Positions 11,699 through 22,300 of a DNA stretch of 64,000 nucleotides are shown one piece after another. Origin of the DNA: Cordilura impudica (lineage: Eukaryota; Arthropoda; Insecta; Diptera; Scathophagidae); NCBI GenBank assembly GCA_963682025.1, contig OY821518.1, positions 29,797,991 to 29,861,990 of the forward strand, in the 5' to 3' direction. Each line of letters opens with the position of its first letter. Position 1 is the stretch's first letter. Below the pieces are notes generated by a model that had not been told where the DNA came from, did not search any database, and worked only from the letters and a program-made list of their open reading frames with translations. A program made the translations under genes and the position numbers.

Positions 11699-12293
11699 AA
11701 ATATTGCACTGATTCTTCTCAAATTTTGTTAGTATATATTTTTGCAAAATACAAGAGACTTTACCAAATATGGTCAGGATCGGTCCATTTTTGGGCCTAG
11801 TCCCCATATAGATATAGCATCCGATATGAACTTTTTCATATCTGCAGCCGAAAAAATTAATAAAAATCCCACTACAATTTGGTTTATGCTTATTTTCTAT
11901 ATCCAGTTAGTTAGGCCTGAGAGATAGGGTCTCTAAACGCATGGTATAGGGTATCGTATAGTCGGTCTAGACCGACTATAATTTTCTTACTTGTTTTTTT
12001 TTTTTTTTTTTTTTGTACATGTGAACAACAACAAGCAAAGAAATGTGTATGCAACAACAAAAATGCAATTGTATGTGTTTACATTAATGCTGATTGCATT
12101 TAATATTCACGAAAATGGCGAAAATTTTTTAATTTTTATTAATTTTAAATATCATTGTAAAAAATCTAGCCATGATAAAATGAAATCAGGCTTTGTCTCT
12201 TGGTGTTAACGAACTCGGTTATAATAATGTGTTTAGAACACGGGCGGAGGGTATCAAAGATTCGGCACAGCCTAATTTAATAATCTTACTTGT

Positions 12294-14608
12294 CTTATTT
12301 GGAAATACCATCCTGACATCTTGATAATTGCAACCTGTAGTTTGATTTTAAGAGATATATGGACGAAATTACTGATGGATAGATGAATAAAGCAGGTAAT
12401 GCTATGGTGAAAAAAGTGAAGCAAGTGCAATTATATAATGTGGTAACAAACTCAGTTTGAAATTGCTATACAGTGGTCTTGTGTTAAATATTTTAAATTT
12501 AGTTTCATAGCTTCAAGAGGCGATAATCGCAAATTGCTGCCTTACAGTGAGTTTGGGTAAATTTAAAAACTTTGAAATGCTCAGATCAAATGATTCTTAT
12601 AGCGAAGATAATTTTCAATTTAATATCCACCAGTAAAATTTAGTTATGTCCAGTTGACCTCATTACTATCATATTTTTTTTCTTCTTAAATATTATTTAT
12701 CACTTATACTCACAACGGACCCCAGAGTCTAAGTGGGCTTATCATTGGATTAGCAGCAACCTCTACTCAAACGAGTACTATTTCAGATATATTTCAAATT
12801 CGCCTTTCATATTCTACTTATTGTCATTAAAAGAGACTTTTCTCATATCTTTATAAATTAATCTACCACATATACCATCCGAACTTATCAATATTGGTTA
12901 CCTAATCTTTGTTAAACACCACAAATAAAAAACACTTAAGATCAAAGCAATTGGTCATAAATCGCATGTGTAAACACTTAAACCAAAAAAAAAAAAAAAT
13001 ACTCATTCGCATTAATAAAAAGTCATATGTGTGTGTTAAATGTTTCTGGGAAAAATCCCCTGCCACCCACCACCTCCTTCTTTAAACATAGAAAAAAAAC
13101 ATATTTTTTAAGTATTTTTAACATCCTCTTTTAAACAACCACCTTGACGTTACAAAAAAAAAATCTTCAATTAAAATCCATAAAACAACTCAAAATGCTT
13201 TTTTCTTCTTTAAATTTTTTTGTGCTGGCTGGCTTATCATATGTGGAAAATATTTATTAGTTTCTGTATATAAAAATTATGACTTCTGGTATTAAAGATA
13301 ATAATCAGATATTTAATATGAAAAAACACAAATATCATACGACTTATACTTACACAAAAGAAATCATATGTTTTGAAATGACTTCAAAATGGGGGTAAAA
13401 AAAGATGACAAAGAAGAAAAAAAAAGAAGTGGATGGGAGTGTGGTTAGATGGTTCACTGTCATTTATTCGTTGGGTAAAAAACAATTTCAATATTTCAAA
13501 AATTCAAAACCATAAAAAATATATTGAAGCATAACACAATAAAGATTAGCTTTATAAAAATATCATTTCAAAAGAAGAAGTAGTTAAAGAATATGGAGAA
13601 ATAATGACAATAACAGTAACTCAAGGGCAAATAGAAAAATTTTTTAAATAAATATTACACAGGTCAGCAAGGATTTTTATGGTGAAACTTACAGGATTTC
13701 TAATAAATAGGAATTTTTTTTTTACACATAATTAATGGAGTGTCCTAAATACAGATTATCAAATTATCATCTTATTTGAAAACTTTTAATAAGGAAACAC
13801 TGCTCATTTCTAATTTATCTCAAGTTCCTCTATGTGTAAGTCTACATGCCCGGAGTTAATTGATTAAACATTATTTTAAAAGGTTTTTTAATTATTTATT
13901 GATTCATGATATTGTTCTCATGAATGTTGTTTTTAGATTAAAAAGTCAAGAAAGAATATTTTCATTTTCAATAAAAAATACTACAATAAAATTCAAAGAA
14001 AATATGAACAAGAAGTTACAAATAAAATATAACAATGTTTTTTTTTTAACAGTTAGAAACAAATATAAATGAAAGTAATTAACAATATAAATTAAGAAAG
14101 AGTATAGGAGAAAGAATGACTAATTAAGGATATTTAATATATAACTCTGGGTAAATGTTTTCCTATACTTTTTTCTACACTATATATATGATTTTGGTCT
14201 ACACACATAATTGATCCTTGCCACTCAAAAATGATGAGCTGGAAAAATGTTTCTTTCACATATTTTCTGTTTCTTCTTTTTGTTGAATTGCGTGCGTAAG
14301 AGGCATTTCCTGTTTTAAATTGTTTATTCGTTCAATGGGATTTATGTGTATTTATATCTATTTCTATATTATTTCTGCTGAAAGAAACTTGTTTGAAAAA
14401 GTAAGAGAATATTTTTCCGTTCTTTAAAATCATAATCGAAAGATAAGTGCGGTCTCTGCTATTCATTACATTTATGTATATGTAGCAACAACAACAATAG
14501 CACAAAAAAAAGATACATTCAATACCCTTATGAGTACTTTATGAGCTAAGACTTGAAATCTTAAAATATTACCAATCCAAATTGACACACAGGCACATAT
14601 GAACGGCA
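12294..14608. other. Unassigned AT-rich tract
   Basis: No gene, RNA gene or repeat shared with other parts of the window. It contains poly-A runs at 12987-13000 and 13155-13165. The 70-codon frame at 13860-14072 is K/N/F rich and has no family signature. Confidence 0.35.
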
Positions 14609-16171
14609 CGACTCACTCTGTATGGAGAGAAAAAAAGTAAAAAAAAAGTGCCACCCTAGAAATCTACGATTCACGGAATATTTCTGCTCTAGCGTTAACC
14701 CATTCCGAGCTGGACCGTTTTTAAAAAAGGTATATATTTTTTGTTTTTGAAAATATTTTCATTTCTCCAGGTCAACATATCTAATATGGGTATCACATGA
14801 TAGGTTTTTTTAAGACGCATGCAACGGTATATAGAATATGTCCAAGCATGTCCTAACTGCTGTGATATTCAATAAAATATGTAATTTTTATGGTAATTTT
14901 ATTAAAATAAGTTAAGAAGAAATTCAAATCAACATTGAAAATAAAAATTTATTTATTTTCTACTTGTACAAACTTTATGTCATCCAAAGTTTAAAAAATT
15001 GATTTATGCACCATACACTTATTTTGAGGCATTTGAGTTTGAAAAAAATTAAAATAATATAAATGAATTATTTTAAAAACAAAAAAATTAAAATTAAAAA
15101 AAATTGCTACAAAAACTGTTTTCTGCTCAAAAATTAGATAAAACTAAACCATCAACGAAGTGCGCAATAATAGAGCATTAGTTTTTTATGAAAGCACAAA
15201 ATAAAAAGGTTGGCCTATCCAATTATTTTAAAATAACCATAAATGAGATTTTGGAAATATGTAATATGGCTCAAATTCCAGTTTTAAGCAAAATTTCGAT
15301 TCAGAGGAAGATAGAATATCAATTAAGTTACAATAAAAATATATGTAGTTGGAATAATTAATTTTTTTTAACGTGAAAAAAGCATGGCATTAAAGAAAAC
15401 GTATCCTGTTTTTTTTGCTTCTGATCTGAAATTCACTTCTAATTCTAGAAAAATTCCACTTTTTTCCACAGAACTGAAATGTACTTGAGAAAAGAAAAAT
15501 TGCAATACCCATATTGCCTGTGTTTAACCACATTGTTTCCATGTCAGTAGATTTTAGTTAACATGCGAACTATTACATACTAAGGAAAAAATATATAAAT
15601 TATTGTTATTTTCAAATGAGTAATGTTGAAAAATATGTTCATTTGATGTTCTATTTATTGATTTATTTATTTATATTAATTACAATGCAAAGTAAATTTG
15701 TATTCTAATTTGGGTCCAGGGATAAGCCGGGTGACAAAGACCATTTGGCTGATTTTTGCAGCGACAGACCAAAGCTCTGGTGGGAATCGAACCCACGACC
15801 CCCGCATGATAGGCGAGCACGCTACCTACTCACCTACCGGGGCGCTTCATTTGATGTTCTAATTAACTCATTTTAATACAAAACTCATTAAAAATTACAT
15901 ATTCTATTGGATATCACAAAGGTAAGACATGATTAGACATGTTCTATATACCGTTAAACGCGTCTTGAACCTATCATGCAATACCCATATTGGATATGTT
16001 GACCTGGCAAAAAATGGAAATATCTTAAAAAAAACTAAAAAATAGACCTTTTTAAAAACGGTCCAGCTCGCAATGGGTTAACGCTAGACCAGAAATATTT
16101 CGGGAATCATTATAAAACAAACCAAGGTAGATTCTTAGGGGGGCACTTTTGTAACTTTTTTTTGTGAGTCG
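14609..16171. mobile_element. Long-inverted-repeat (foldback-like) element M, with SINE inside
   Basis: The left arm (14609 to about 14900) and right arm (about 15880 to 16171) are imperfect reverse complements over some 250-290 bp. Landmarks: cgactcac at 14609 against gtgagtcg at 16164-16171, agtgcc against ggcact, 'gcgttaacccattccgagct' against its reverse complement at 16058-16083, and 'tggaccgtttttaaaaa' against 'tttttaaaaacggtcca'. The middle is AT-rich with no transposase, so it is non-autonomous. ATGAAC occurs just outside both ends (14600, 16178) and may be a target duplication. A related single end is seen at 24603-24690. Confidence 0.65.
15654..15845 (-). mobile_element. tRNA-derived SINE with 16-bp target site duplication
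   Basis: The minus strand starts GCGCCCCGGTAGGTGAGTAG at 15845 and within 75 nt reads like a tRNA: an A-box-like 'gtaggtgagtaggtagcg' and a clear B box GGTTCGATTCC at about 15784-15794, with the closing stem 'cgtgggttcgattcccac'. A tRNA-unrelated body follows and then an (AAAT)n-like 3' tail at 15654-15680. It is bracketed by exact 16-bp copies of ttcatttgatgttcta at 15638-15653 and 15846-15861. RNA polymerase III would transcribe it from the internal boxes; mobilisation would need a LINE. The plus-strand view (gggaatcgaacccacgac) could be mistaken for a tRNA gene, but the acceptor stem does not close. Confidence 0.85.
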
Positions 16172-16864
16172 CTCTAATGAACATAATTCGTAAATTTATT
16201 GGTCGAAGTCGTACGCACACGTATGAGTTTGTATGGAAACAATGCGGCGTCATATAACATTTTCGATATAAGAATTCAAATTTCTTGTGGATTTATTTAT
16301 GCCTACAGCAAGGACGGAAACTTCAACATTTTGGTTCTATTTCGCTCTCAAAACGATCACAGTATGCATTATTTTTACTTATTCAAGTTATGAAAGGATA
16401 ATTCTACATTTAAAACTTAAAATCTTAAGATCGGGGATCGAGAATTTAATACCTTTAAGATTTTAAAATTATCACACTGCTGATGATTTGGTACTTACAC
16501 TAGAAATTTTAGGAATCTAATATATTTTTTCTAAAGGCAATTCTTAAAAATTCTATTAAAGTCGTAGAAATAAAATGGCTAAGAAGTTTATGGTAGAACT
16601 TACTCAGATACTGAAAAATGTGAAATCGATGTTAATGCAGAATTTTAGGAACTGCTCTGGATTTTGGTAGCCGCTTCAATCCTTTCGTTCAGCGATGCTA
16701 ATTCAGCGCTTATTTATGAACTGGAAAGCGCAGTTTTTTTTATATAGCGTCTTGTAGAAAAAGCGCTAAAATGGCGCTTTCCATTGCCCCTTACAAGTGC
16801 TTTAGACATCTGTTAAACAAATTTCGTGTTAAACAAAATTGTATGAATAAATGTACTTGCACTA
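16172..16864. other. Unassigned spacer
   Basis: No recognisable gene. A short stem (ggaaagcgc at 16720, gcgctttcc at 16774) brackets a small loop inside a locally GC-richer patch at 16640-16800. No second copy in the window. Confidence 0.35.
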
Positions 16865-17361
16865 TCTATAATATAAATAGGCAAGACGATTTCTTGTGAC
16901 CGCTTATACGCATTTACTTATCAACCGATTTTGGCAAAAAATATATCATTGCAAAGGTATTTCTTTGTAGATATTCACCATATTGACAGATGGACATGAT
17001 CTGGTACAGTTTTTTTGCACTAAAATTCATTTAAAGCTTTTGCTAACAAACACATAAGACACACACTTAAGCTCCAAATAAATTGTGTTGATTTGTGAAT
17101 TGGCAAAAACTCATTAGCATGCATTTAGGCTCTTATAAAATTATTTATTAACAAACCCATTTTATATCTTCTCTGTATTCAAAAAATTTATAATGAAATT
17201 TAATGAATTTTATTTAAAAATTCACAATTTAATGAATTTTATTTAAATGTTCATTACTTTTTTATATTCATAGATTAAAAAACATTGAGAGAAAAAATTT
17301 TAATGAAACAATAAAATTAACTAGAATTTACACTCGAATTTCAAAGGCTGGGCTCCGCTAG
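16865..17361 (+). mobile_element. Non-autonomous Helitron (E family, copy 1)
   Basis: Starts TCTATAATATAAATAGGC at 16865, preceded by A; ends CTAG at 17358-17361, followed by T. The conserved 5' block 'gacgatttcttgtgaccg' and the 3' block 'cactcgaatttc...ggctgggctccgctag' define the family. It is the long form (about 500 bp) with an extra 'aatgaattttatttaaa' segment, shared with copy 4. The 3' stem is weakened (ctcgaatttcaaag). Confidence 0.8.
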
Positions 17362-17421
17362 TATTTATATAATGTACGTGTCTGGCCGCCTTAATTTTAT
17401 CATAAATACAACTGGTAATAA

Positions 17422-18054
17422 TCTAATCCATAAAACAAAGTTTTTATTAAAACTCTTTATTTCCTTATGCATACGAGTTTTGAATATCTCCGTGACTGTG
17501 TGTGACTATCTTAAAATTAATCTTTGGCCACAACAAGTCTATGGACAAAGTTTCAGATCCATTGGATGAGGGGAAGTGGGATTTTTATCTCTCCGTGATT
17601 GTGCGTAACTATGTCAAAATTAATCTTTTTCCACAGCAAATCTATCGACCAAGTTTTAGATCGATTGCATAAGGGAAAATCGGTTTTAAATCACTCCGTG
17701 ACTGTGCGTGAGTATGCGTGACTGCGCGTGACTATGTCGAAGTTCATCTTTCTTTACAGCAAATTTCAGATCGGTCAGATGAAGGTAAATGACATTTATA
17801 TCACTCCGTGGCTGTGCGGGACCATGCGTGACTATGTCAAAGTTAATCTTTTTTCACAGCAAGTGTATGGGCCAAGTTTGAGATCGATCGGATCAGGGGA
17901 AATGACATTTTGATCACTCCGTGACTGTGAGTAACCACGCGTGACTGTGTGTGACTACCCTAAAATTAATCTGTGGTCACTACAAGACTATGGGATCCAC
18001 CCATGGCAGACAAACAGACAGACAGAGAGTATGAGTTAAAAGAAAGAGTTTAAA
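17422..18054 (+). mobile_element. Helitron with ~105-bp tandem units (C family, copy 2, 3' truncated)
   Basis: Starts TCTAATCC at 17422, preceded by A. Five imperfect units begin near 17490, 17590, 17694, 17803 and 17916, each with 'ctccgtgactgtgcgtgact', an 'aaattaatctttttccacag' block and 'gatcgatcggat'. It runs into 'agacagagagtatgagttaa' as copy 1 does and then stops near 18054 without the CTAG end. Non-coding. Confidence 0.65.
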
Positions 18055-18149
18055 AAGCTACTAAGCGAGAATTGAACCTATGGAACAAACAAGCCCGTTT
18101 TGATAGTGATACTGAAGAATCGGAGAAATCGTGTTCACGAAATTTTTAT

Positions 18150-18778
18150 ACCCCCGTCTGTGTGACCATATAAGCCCCGTAATCAAACTTCAGGTCGCAA
18201 ATATGAATATATTTTGCTAAAATCGGTCATAAAACAAACGCTATTGAAATTAGTGAAATTCGGTGCATGTTCAGACTTAGTCCCCATACAAATGTCCCCT
18301 ATGCGATCGACTTAAATTGCCATAAAATACAAATTATCGTATAGATATCTGTCAAATTGAGTTTGTATGTATTTATTGTATCCATTAATCACCAGTCTGT
18401 AAATAAATCCATATAGAACAATTCTTAGTCATAGCCCCCATAAGAAGCTGATTCCCGATCTTCACTTAAATCTATTGAAAAACAAATATGTTGCACAGAT
18501 TTTTCTCAAATTTTGTTTGTATATGTTTTTGCAAAAAATAAATAATTTTGACAAATATATTCATGATCGGTCCATTTTTCGACCTAGTCCCAATATAAAT
18601 ATAGCATCCGATATGAACTTTTTCAGAACTGCAGGCAAAAAAAATAATAAAAATTCCACACAGATGTGGCATAAGCTTATTTTCTATACCCAATTAGATG
18701 GACGTAGGACCAATTCTGTCAACGCATGGTATAGGGTATAGCATTGGCGGTCTAGATCAACTAAAATTTTCTTACTTA
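18150..18778 (+). mobile_element. DINE-1-like element (A family, copy 5, 5' truncated)
   Basis: Begins at 'ataccc...gtctgtgtgaccatata', so the 5' end and most of the GTCC tract are missing. It then shows 'caggtcgcaaatatgaata', 'catgttcagacttagtcccc', 'tgatcggtccatttttcgac', and ends 'ggtctagatcaactaaaattttcttacttattt'. The 3' palindrome is broken (ctagatcaac for ctagaccgac). Older than copies 3 and 4 by its divergence. Confidence 0.7.
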
Positions 18779-18812
18779 TTTATTTATGAGATACGAGCGA
18801 AATTCTCATATA

Positions 18813-20012
18813 TTAGGTGCACCGGTATGAAGTGAGCGTCAAGATACAAATGTCTTGATAGGGAACATTTTTTATGAACAAGCCTTAATTTTTTTTTTTT
18901 TTTTTTTGGTTGTTATGACATCTGTCAAATATATTTAGTATACATCATCAAGTCATTGAACAAACAAGATCATATTTTTTCAGCGTGTTAAAAATGCTGA
19001 ATTTTGTAACAAAAAATTGTGACTTACGAAAACCTTTAATTTTTGTTTTCATTTGAAGAAAAGTGCTGCAAAGTCGCATCAAAGGCTTGTCGAGCCATAT
19101 AATGATCATGCTCTATCAGGAGCAACATGCAAAAGATGGTTTCAAAGGTTCAGAAATAATGATTTTGATGTGATATATTAAGAACGTTGGATATCACCAA
19201 AAAAGTTTGAAGATGCCGAATTGCACGATATATTGGATGAAGATGACACTTTGAGTCAAAAGCGAATGGCACAAATATTGAAATATTGCACAAGAAACAA
19301 TTTCTGACCGTTTCAAAGCTATGGGAAATATCCGAAAGTGTGGAAAATGGATGCCACATGAATTGAAAAACCGAAAAAACATTGGTGAAATTTTGCATCG
19401 AATTGTTACTGGAGATGAAAAATGGATTTATTTTACAAATTCTAAACGAAAAAAATCATGGGTTAAGCCGGGACAACCATCAACAATAAATCGTTTCGGC
19501 AAGCAGACAATGCTATGTGTCTGGCTCCTAAAACCTAAAGAAGCCGTTAATAATATTCGCTACCTAAAGGAAATCATAATTTAAACCACGCATTGATCTA
19601 AAAACGACCAGAATGGGCCAAAAGACACGGTAAGGTAATTTTGCTCCATAACAATGTACATGCACACAAAGCAAAACCGGTTCAGGATGCAATCAAAGCA
19701 TTTGGCTGGGAGCTGCTACCTCACCCGCTGTATTCACCAGACTTGGGTTTTTCCTACTACCATTTGTTTTCATCGATGGCACAGGAATTGGCTGAGCAGC
19801 ATTTCGATTCCTACGAAGAAGTCGAAAATTGGGTGTCTGATTAGTTCGTGTCTAAAGACGAACATTTCTATTGGTGTGGTATCCACAAATTGCCAGCAAA
19901 GTGGTCAAAATGTGTAGACAGCAATGGCCAATACTTCTAATACAAATGTTTTTACTTTCCCATTCAAAATTAGTGTCTTAATTTATACCTCACTTTATAC
20001 CGGTATACCTGG
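18813..20012 (+). mobile_element. mariner transposon, 1.2 kb, inactivated
   Basis: The left end TTAGGTGCACCGGTATGAAG at 18813 and the right end, whose reverse complement is CCAGGTATACCGGTATAAAG, are terminal inverted repeats of about 25 bp with scattered mismatches. TA flanks both sides (18811-18812 and 20013-20014), the mariner target duplication. The size is slightly under the 1.3 kb typical of mariners. It sits between a DINE-1-like copy and the A-tail of LINE 1. Confidence 0.85.
18994..19940 (+). pseudogene. mariner transposase, dead
   Basis: The reading begins MLNFVTKNCDLRK, hits a stop near 19053, and is carried on in other frames: SGATCKRWFQRFRNNDFDV, LHRIVTGDEKWIYF (about 19394-19436), SWVKPGQPSTINRFGKQTML, LLHNNVHAHKAKPVQDAI, LPHPLYSPDLGFSYYHLF, and HKLPAKWSKCVDSNGQYF before a TAA at 19938. 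Mariner transposases use a D,D34D triad. The first Asp (TGDE) is kept; the second (LHDN) is Asn and the third (APSDYH) is Tyr here. There are also frameshifts and an internal deletion around 19290-19330. It cannot be catalytic. The motif spelling points to the mellifera/irritans side of the family. Confidence 0.85.
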
Positions 20013-20156
20013 TATATTAACAACTGCTTTTTTTTCTCATGCATTTATTTATTGGATCCTCACATAGTGAACCAACAATAATTATTCAAATACTTACTTA
20101 TTGAATCCGGCCAGAGCCAGAAAAAATTTGTTATTTCTACATAAATACGAAATAAA

Positions 20157-20537
20157 TCCATAATATTAATATGCTAGGCGATTTCTTGTGACCGATGTTT
20201 TGTTCCACCTTTTTATTCCGATTTTGACCAAACGAATATTTTTTGAAAGGTATTTCTTTTTAGCCGTTTTGCAGATTTACAGATTTTTAAATTTTTTCCT
20301 TTATTTTGAGTAAATTGCATATAAGGCTGCTACTAACACATGCATAAAATTATACAATGCTATATGTGCGTTTATTAAATTTGTTAATGTGTTTGTAATA
20401 AAAATGAGTTTGTTTTTTGTGTTGATTTGTGAATCGGCTATAATGGATTAGCATACATTTAGGGTCTTTATTTAGTTAATGAAAAAATAAAATTTTCTAG
20501 AATTTTCACTCGAATTTCGAGGGCTGGAATCTGCTAG
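20157..20537 (+). mobile_element. Non-autonomous Helitron (E family, copy 2) in the LINE 1 3' region
   Basis: Starts TCCATAATATTAATATGC at 20157 and ends at CTAG 20534-20537. The 3' stem ctcga/tcgag (actcgaatttcgag) is intact, 11 nt before CTAG. Flanks are A and T. On both sides the LINE 1 3' untranslated region continues, so the insertion is younger than LINE 1. At 381 bp this is the standard short form of the family. Confidence 0.85.
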
Positions 20538-21129
20538 TAAATATTCATTGGCTTAGAGATAACCTCAAACATTTATTATAAGATATGCAGTATCTCTCTT
20601 TCTTAGGCGTTAGTGGATGCGATTGTTGAGAAGATCACGTGCTAACAGATTCGGTTGAGTTTCTAGTTTTTTCAAGTAGCTTGAACAGTTTTTTATGTTT
20701 TCGACTTTAACTAGGGGTACATTTAGTTCTCTATGCAATTGTGAGTTTCTCACATACCATGGGACACGGGTAATCAACTTTAGGATCTTATTTTGGCAGC
20801 TTTGTATTTTCTCTATATTAGAAGCTGAAGCGGTTCCACATAGCTGTACCAAATGGGTTTCATGATTGGATTTTATATCAATAACTTGCAATCAAGATTT
20901 AATTTTAAATTTCTTCCAATTAGCCATGTAAGTTGAACTAATTTTAATTTTATTTGTGTTAATTTTGATTCTATGTGTTTGTTCCAAGTAAGGCGGCGGT
21001 CAAGATGATGTCCCAAATATTTCAGATCAGAATGTTGCGGTATTTGCTGATTGGTTATTCGGATTTGAGGGCATGTTTCTCGTCTGAGCGTAAAAGTAAC
21101 GTGAATACATTTTTGTTCATTTATTCTTA

Positions 21130-22300
21130 CTAGCAGATTCCAGCTGTCGAAATTCGAGTGCAAATTCTAGGAAATTTTTTTTTCATTAAAGATCCTAAAG
21201 GTATGCTAATCAATTATAGCCAATACACCAATCAACACAAAAAAACAAACTCATTTTTATTTCAAACACATCAATAAATTTAATAAACACACACATAGCA
21301 TTGTATAATTATACCGTATACCACTATGTGATTATACCCTATACCACTATATGGTTTGGGTATAATGACTTTGAGCTGCTGTTTGTAACAACCAAAAAAA
21401 TTTGACCTACACCCATCTTTAATTATACCGATCGAATCAGAATCACTATCTGATTCGATTTAACGATGTCCGTCCGTCCGTCCGTCTGTGTGTCCATGTA
21501 AAGCTTGTAATCAAACTGTAGGTCGCAAATAAGAATATATTTTGACGAAATTTGGTATTTCATCTTTTATCGGCCACGGGATGAACGCTATTGAAATTGG
21601 TGAGAATCGGTCCATGTTCAGACCTAGCCCCCATACAAATGACCCCTATGAAATCAATATATACTGCCATAAGATCCAAATTATCATACAAATCTTAGTC
21701 AAATTGGGTTTGTATTTTATATATTACATCCATTAATCAGTAGTCCAAAAATGATCCCTATTGGACAACTCTTAGTCATAGGCTCCATATAGAGCTGCTT
21801 CCCGATCTTCACTTAAATCTATTCAAAAACAAAAATATTGCACTGATTCTTCTCAAATTTTGTTTGTATATATTTTTGCAAAATACAAGAGACTTTACCA
21901 AACATGCTCAGGATCGGTCCATTTTTGGGCCTAGTCCCCATATAGATATAGCATCCGATATGAAGTTTTTCATATCTGCAGCCGAAAAAATTAATAAAAA
22001 TCCCACTCAAATTTGGTTTATGCTTATTTTTTATATCCAGTTAGTTGGGTCTGAGAGATAGGGTCTCTAAACGCATGGTATAGGGTATCGTATAGTCGGT
22101 CTACTTGTTTTATGTATGTGTTAGTAGCAACTTTAAATGCAATTTACTCAAAATAAAAGAAAAAATTTTAAAATCTATAAATCTGCAAATCGGCTAAAAA
22201 GAAATACCTTTCAAATAATATACGTTTGGTCAAAATCGGGATAAAACGGTAGAACAAAAAATCGGTCACAAGAAATCGCTTAGCCTATTAATATTATAGA
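21130..22300 (-). mobile_element. Non-autonomous Helitron (E family, copy 3) in LINE 1 ORF2, itself split
   Basis: The minus strand runs from TCTATAATATTAATAGGC at 22300 to CTAG at 21133-21130. Deleting 21130-22300 rejoins LINE 1 at an A|T and restores the codons WLHRWK/IRIN without loss or duplication. Inside, an A-family DINE-1-like copy occupies 21309-22110, leaving about 370 bp of Helitron. The 3' stem reads tcgaattTcga. Confidence 0.9.
21309..22110 (+). mobile_element. DINE-1-like element (A family, copy 6) nested in Helitron copy 3
   Basis: Begins with a partial duplication of its own first 27 bp (attataccgtataccactatg, then attataccctataccactat). It contains (GTCC)4 at 21470-21487 and all family blocks, and ends 'gtcggtctacttgttt', so the 3' palindrome has lost about 20 bp (agaccgactataattttctt). 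Removing it rejoins the Helitron at 'tgtataatt/atgtatgtg', matching other E-family copies. This makes LINE 1, Helitron and DINE-1-like a clear three-step series. Confidence 0.85.

Larger units (their letters stand above)
10405..11996 (+). mobile_element. DINE-1-like element (A family, copy 3), interrupted
   Basis: Starts ttataccctgtaccac at 10405 and ends gtcggtctagaccgactata...cttacttgttt at about 11996. It carries the longest microsatellite of the family, (GTCC)9 at 10553-10588. The body is cut after 'atctatcaaaaa' (10917) and resumes at 'aatattgcactgattc' (11700), exactly where an inverted copy of the same family sits. Joined, it is about 815 bp, the normal family length. Host of the insertion is the B-family copy 3. 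Confidence 0.8.
9941..12293 (+). mobile_element. DINE/mini-me-like element (B family, copy 3), split by A-family copies
   Basis: The 5' end 'ataccctccacaccaatgtg' and the following 'cagagagtatatataag' form the 5' hairpin seen in B1 (36499) and B2 (61685). A TA-rich stretch, the core 'gccttataaaaagggaagtcgatatgg' region and a (GTCT)n tract at 10093-10150 follow: the (TA)n-core-(GTCY)n layout of mini-me elements as I recall it. The 3' end 'gggtatcaaagattcggcac', tcttacttg lies at 12245-12293. Between 10405 and 11996 sits an A-family copy. Without the insertion it is about 760 bp, much shorter than B1, so it is a deletion derivative. Confidence 0.65.

Noticed and set aside
15780..15845. A tRNA gene on the minus strand (ggttcgattcccac etc.)
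   Set aside because: B box and T stem are good, but the acceptor stem does not close, the head continues into an unrelated body with an A-rich tail, and the whole is flanked by a 16-bp duplication: a SINE.
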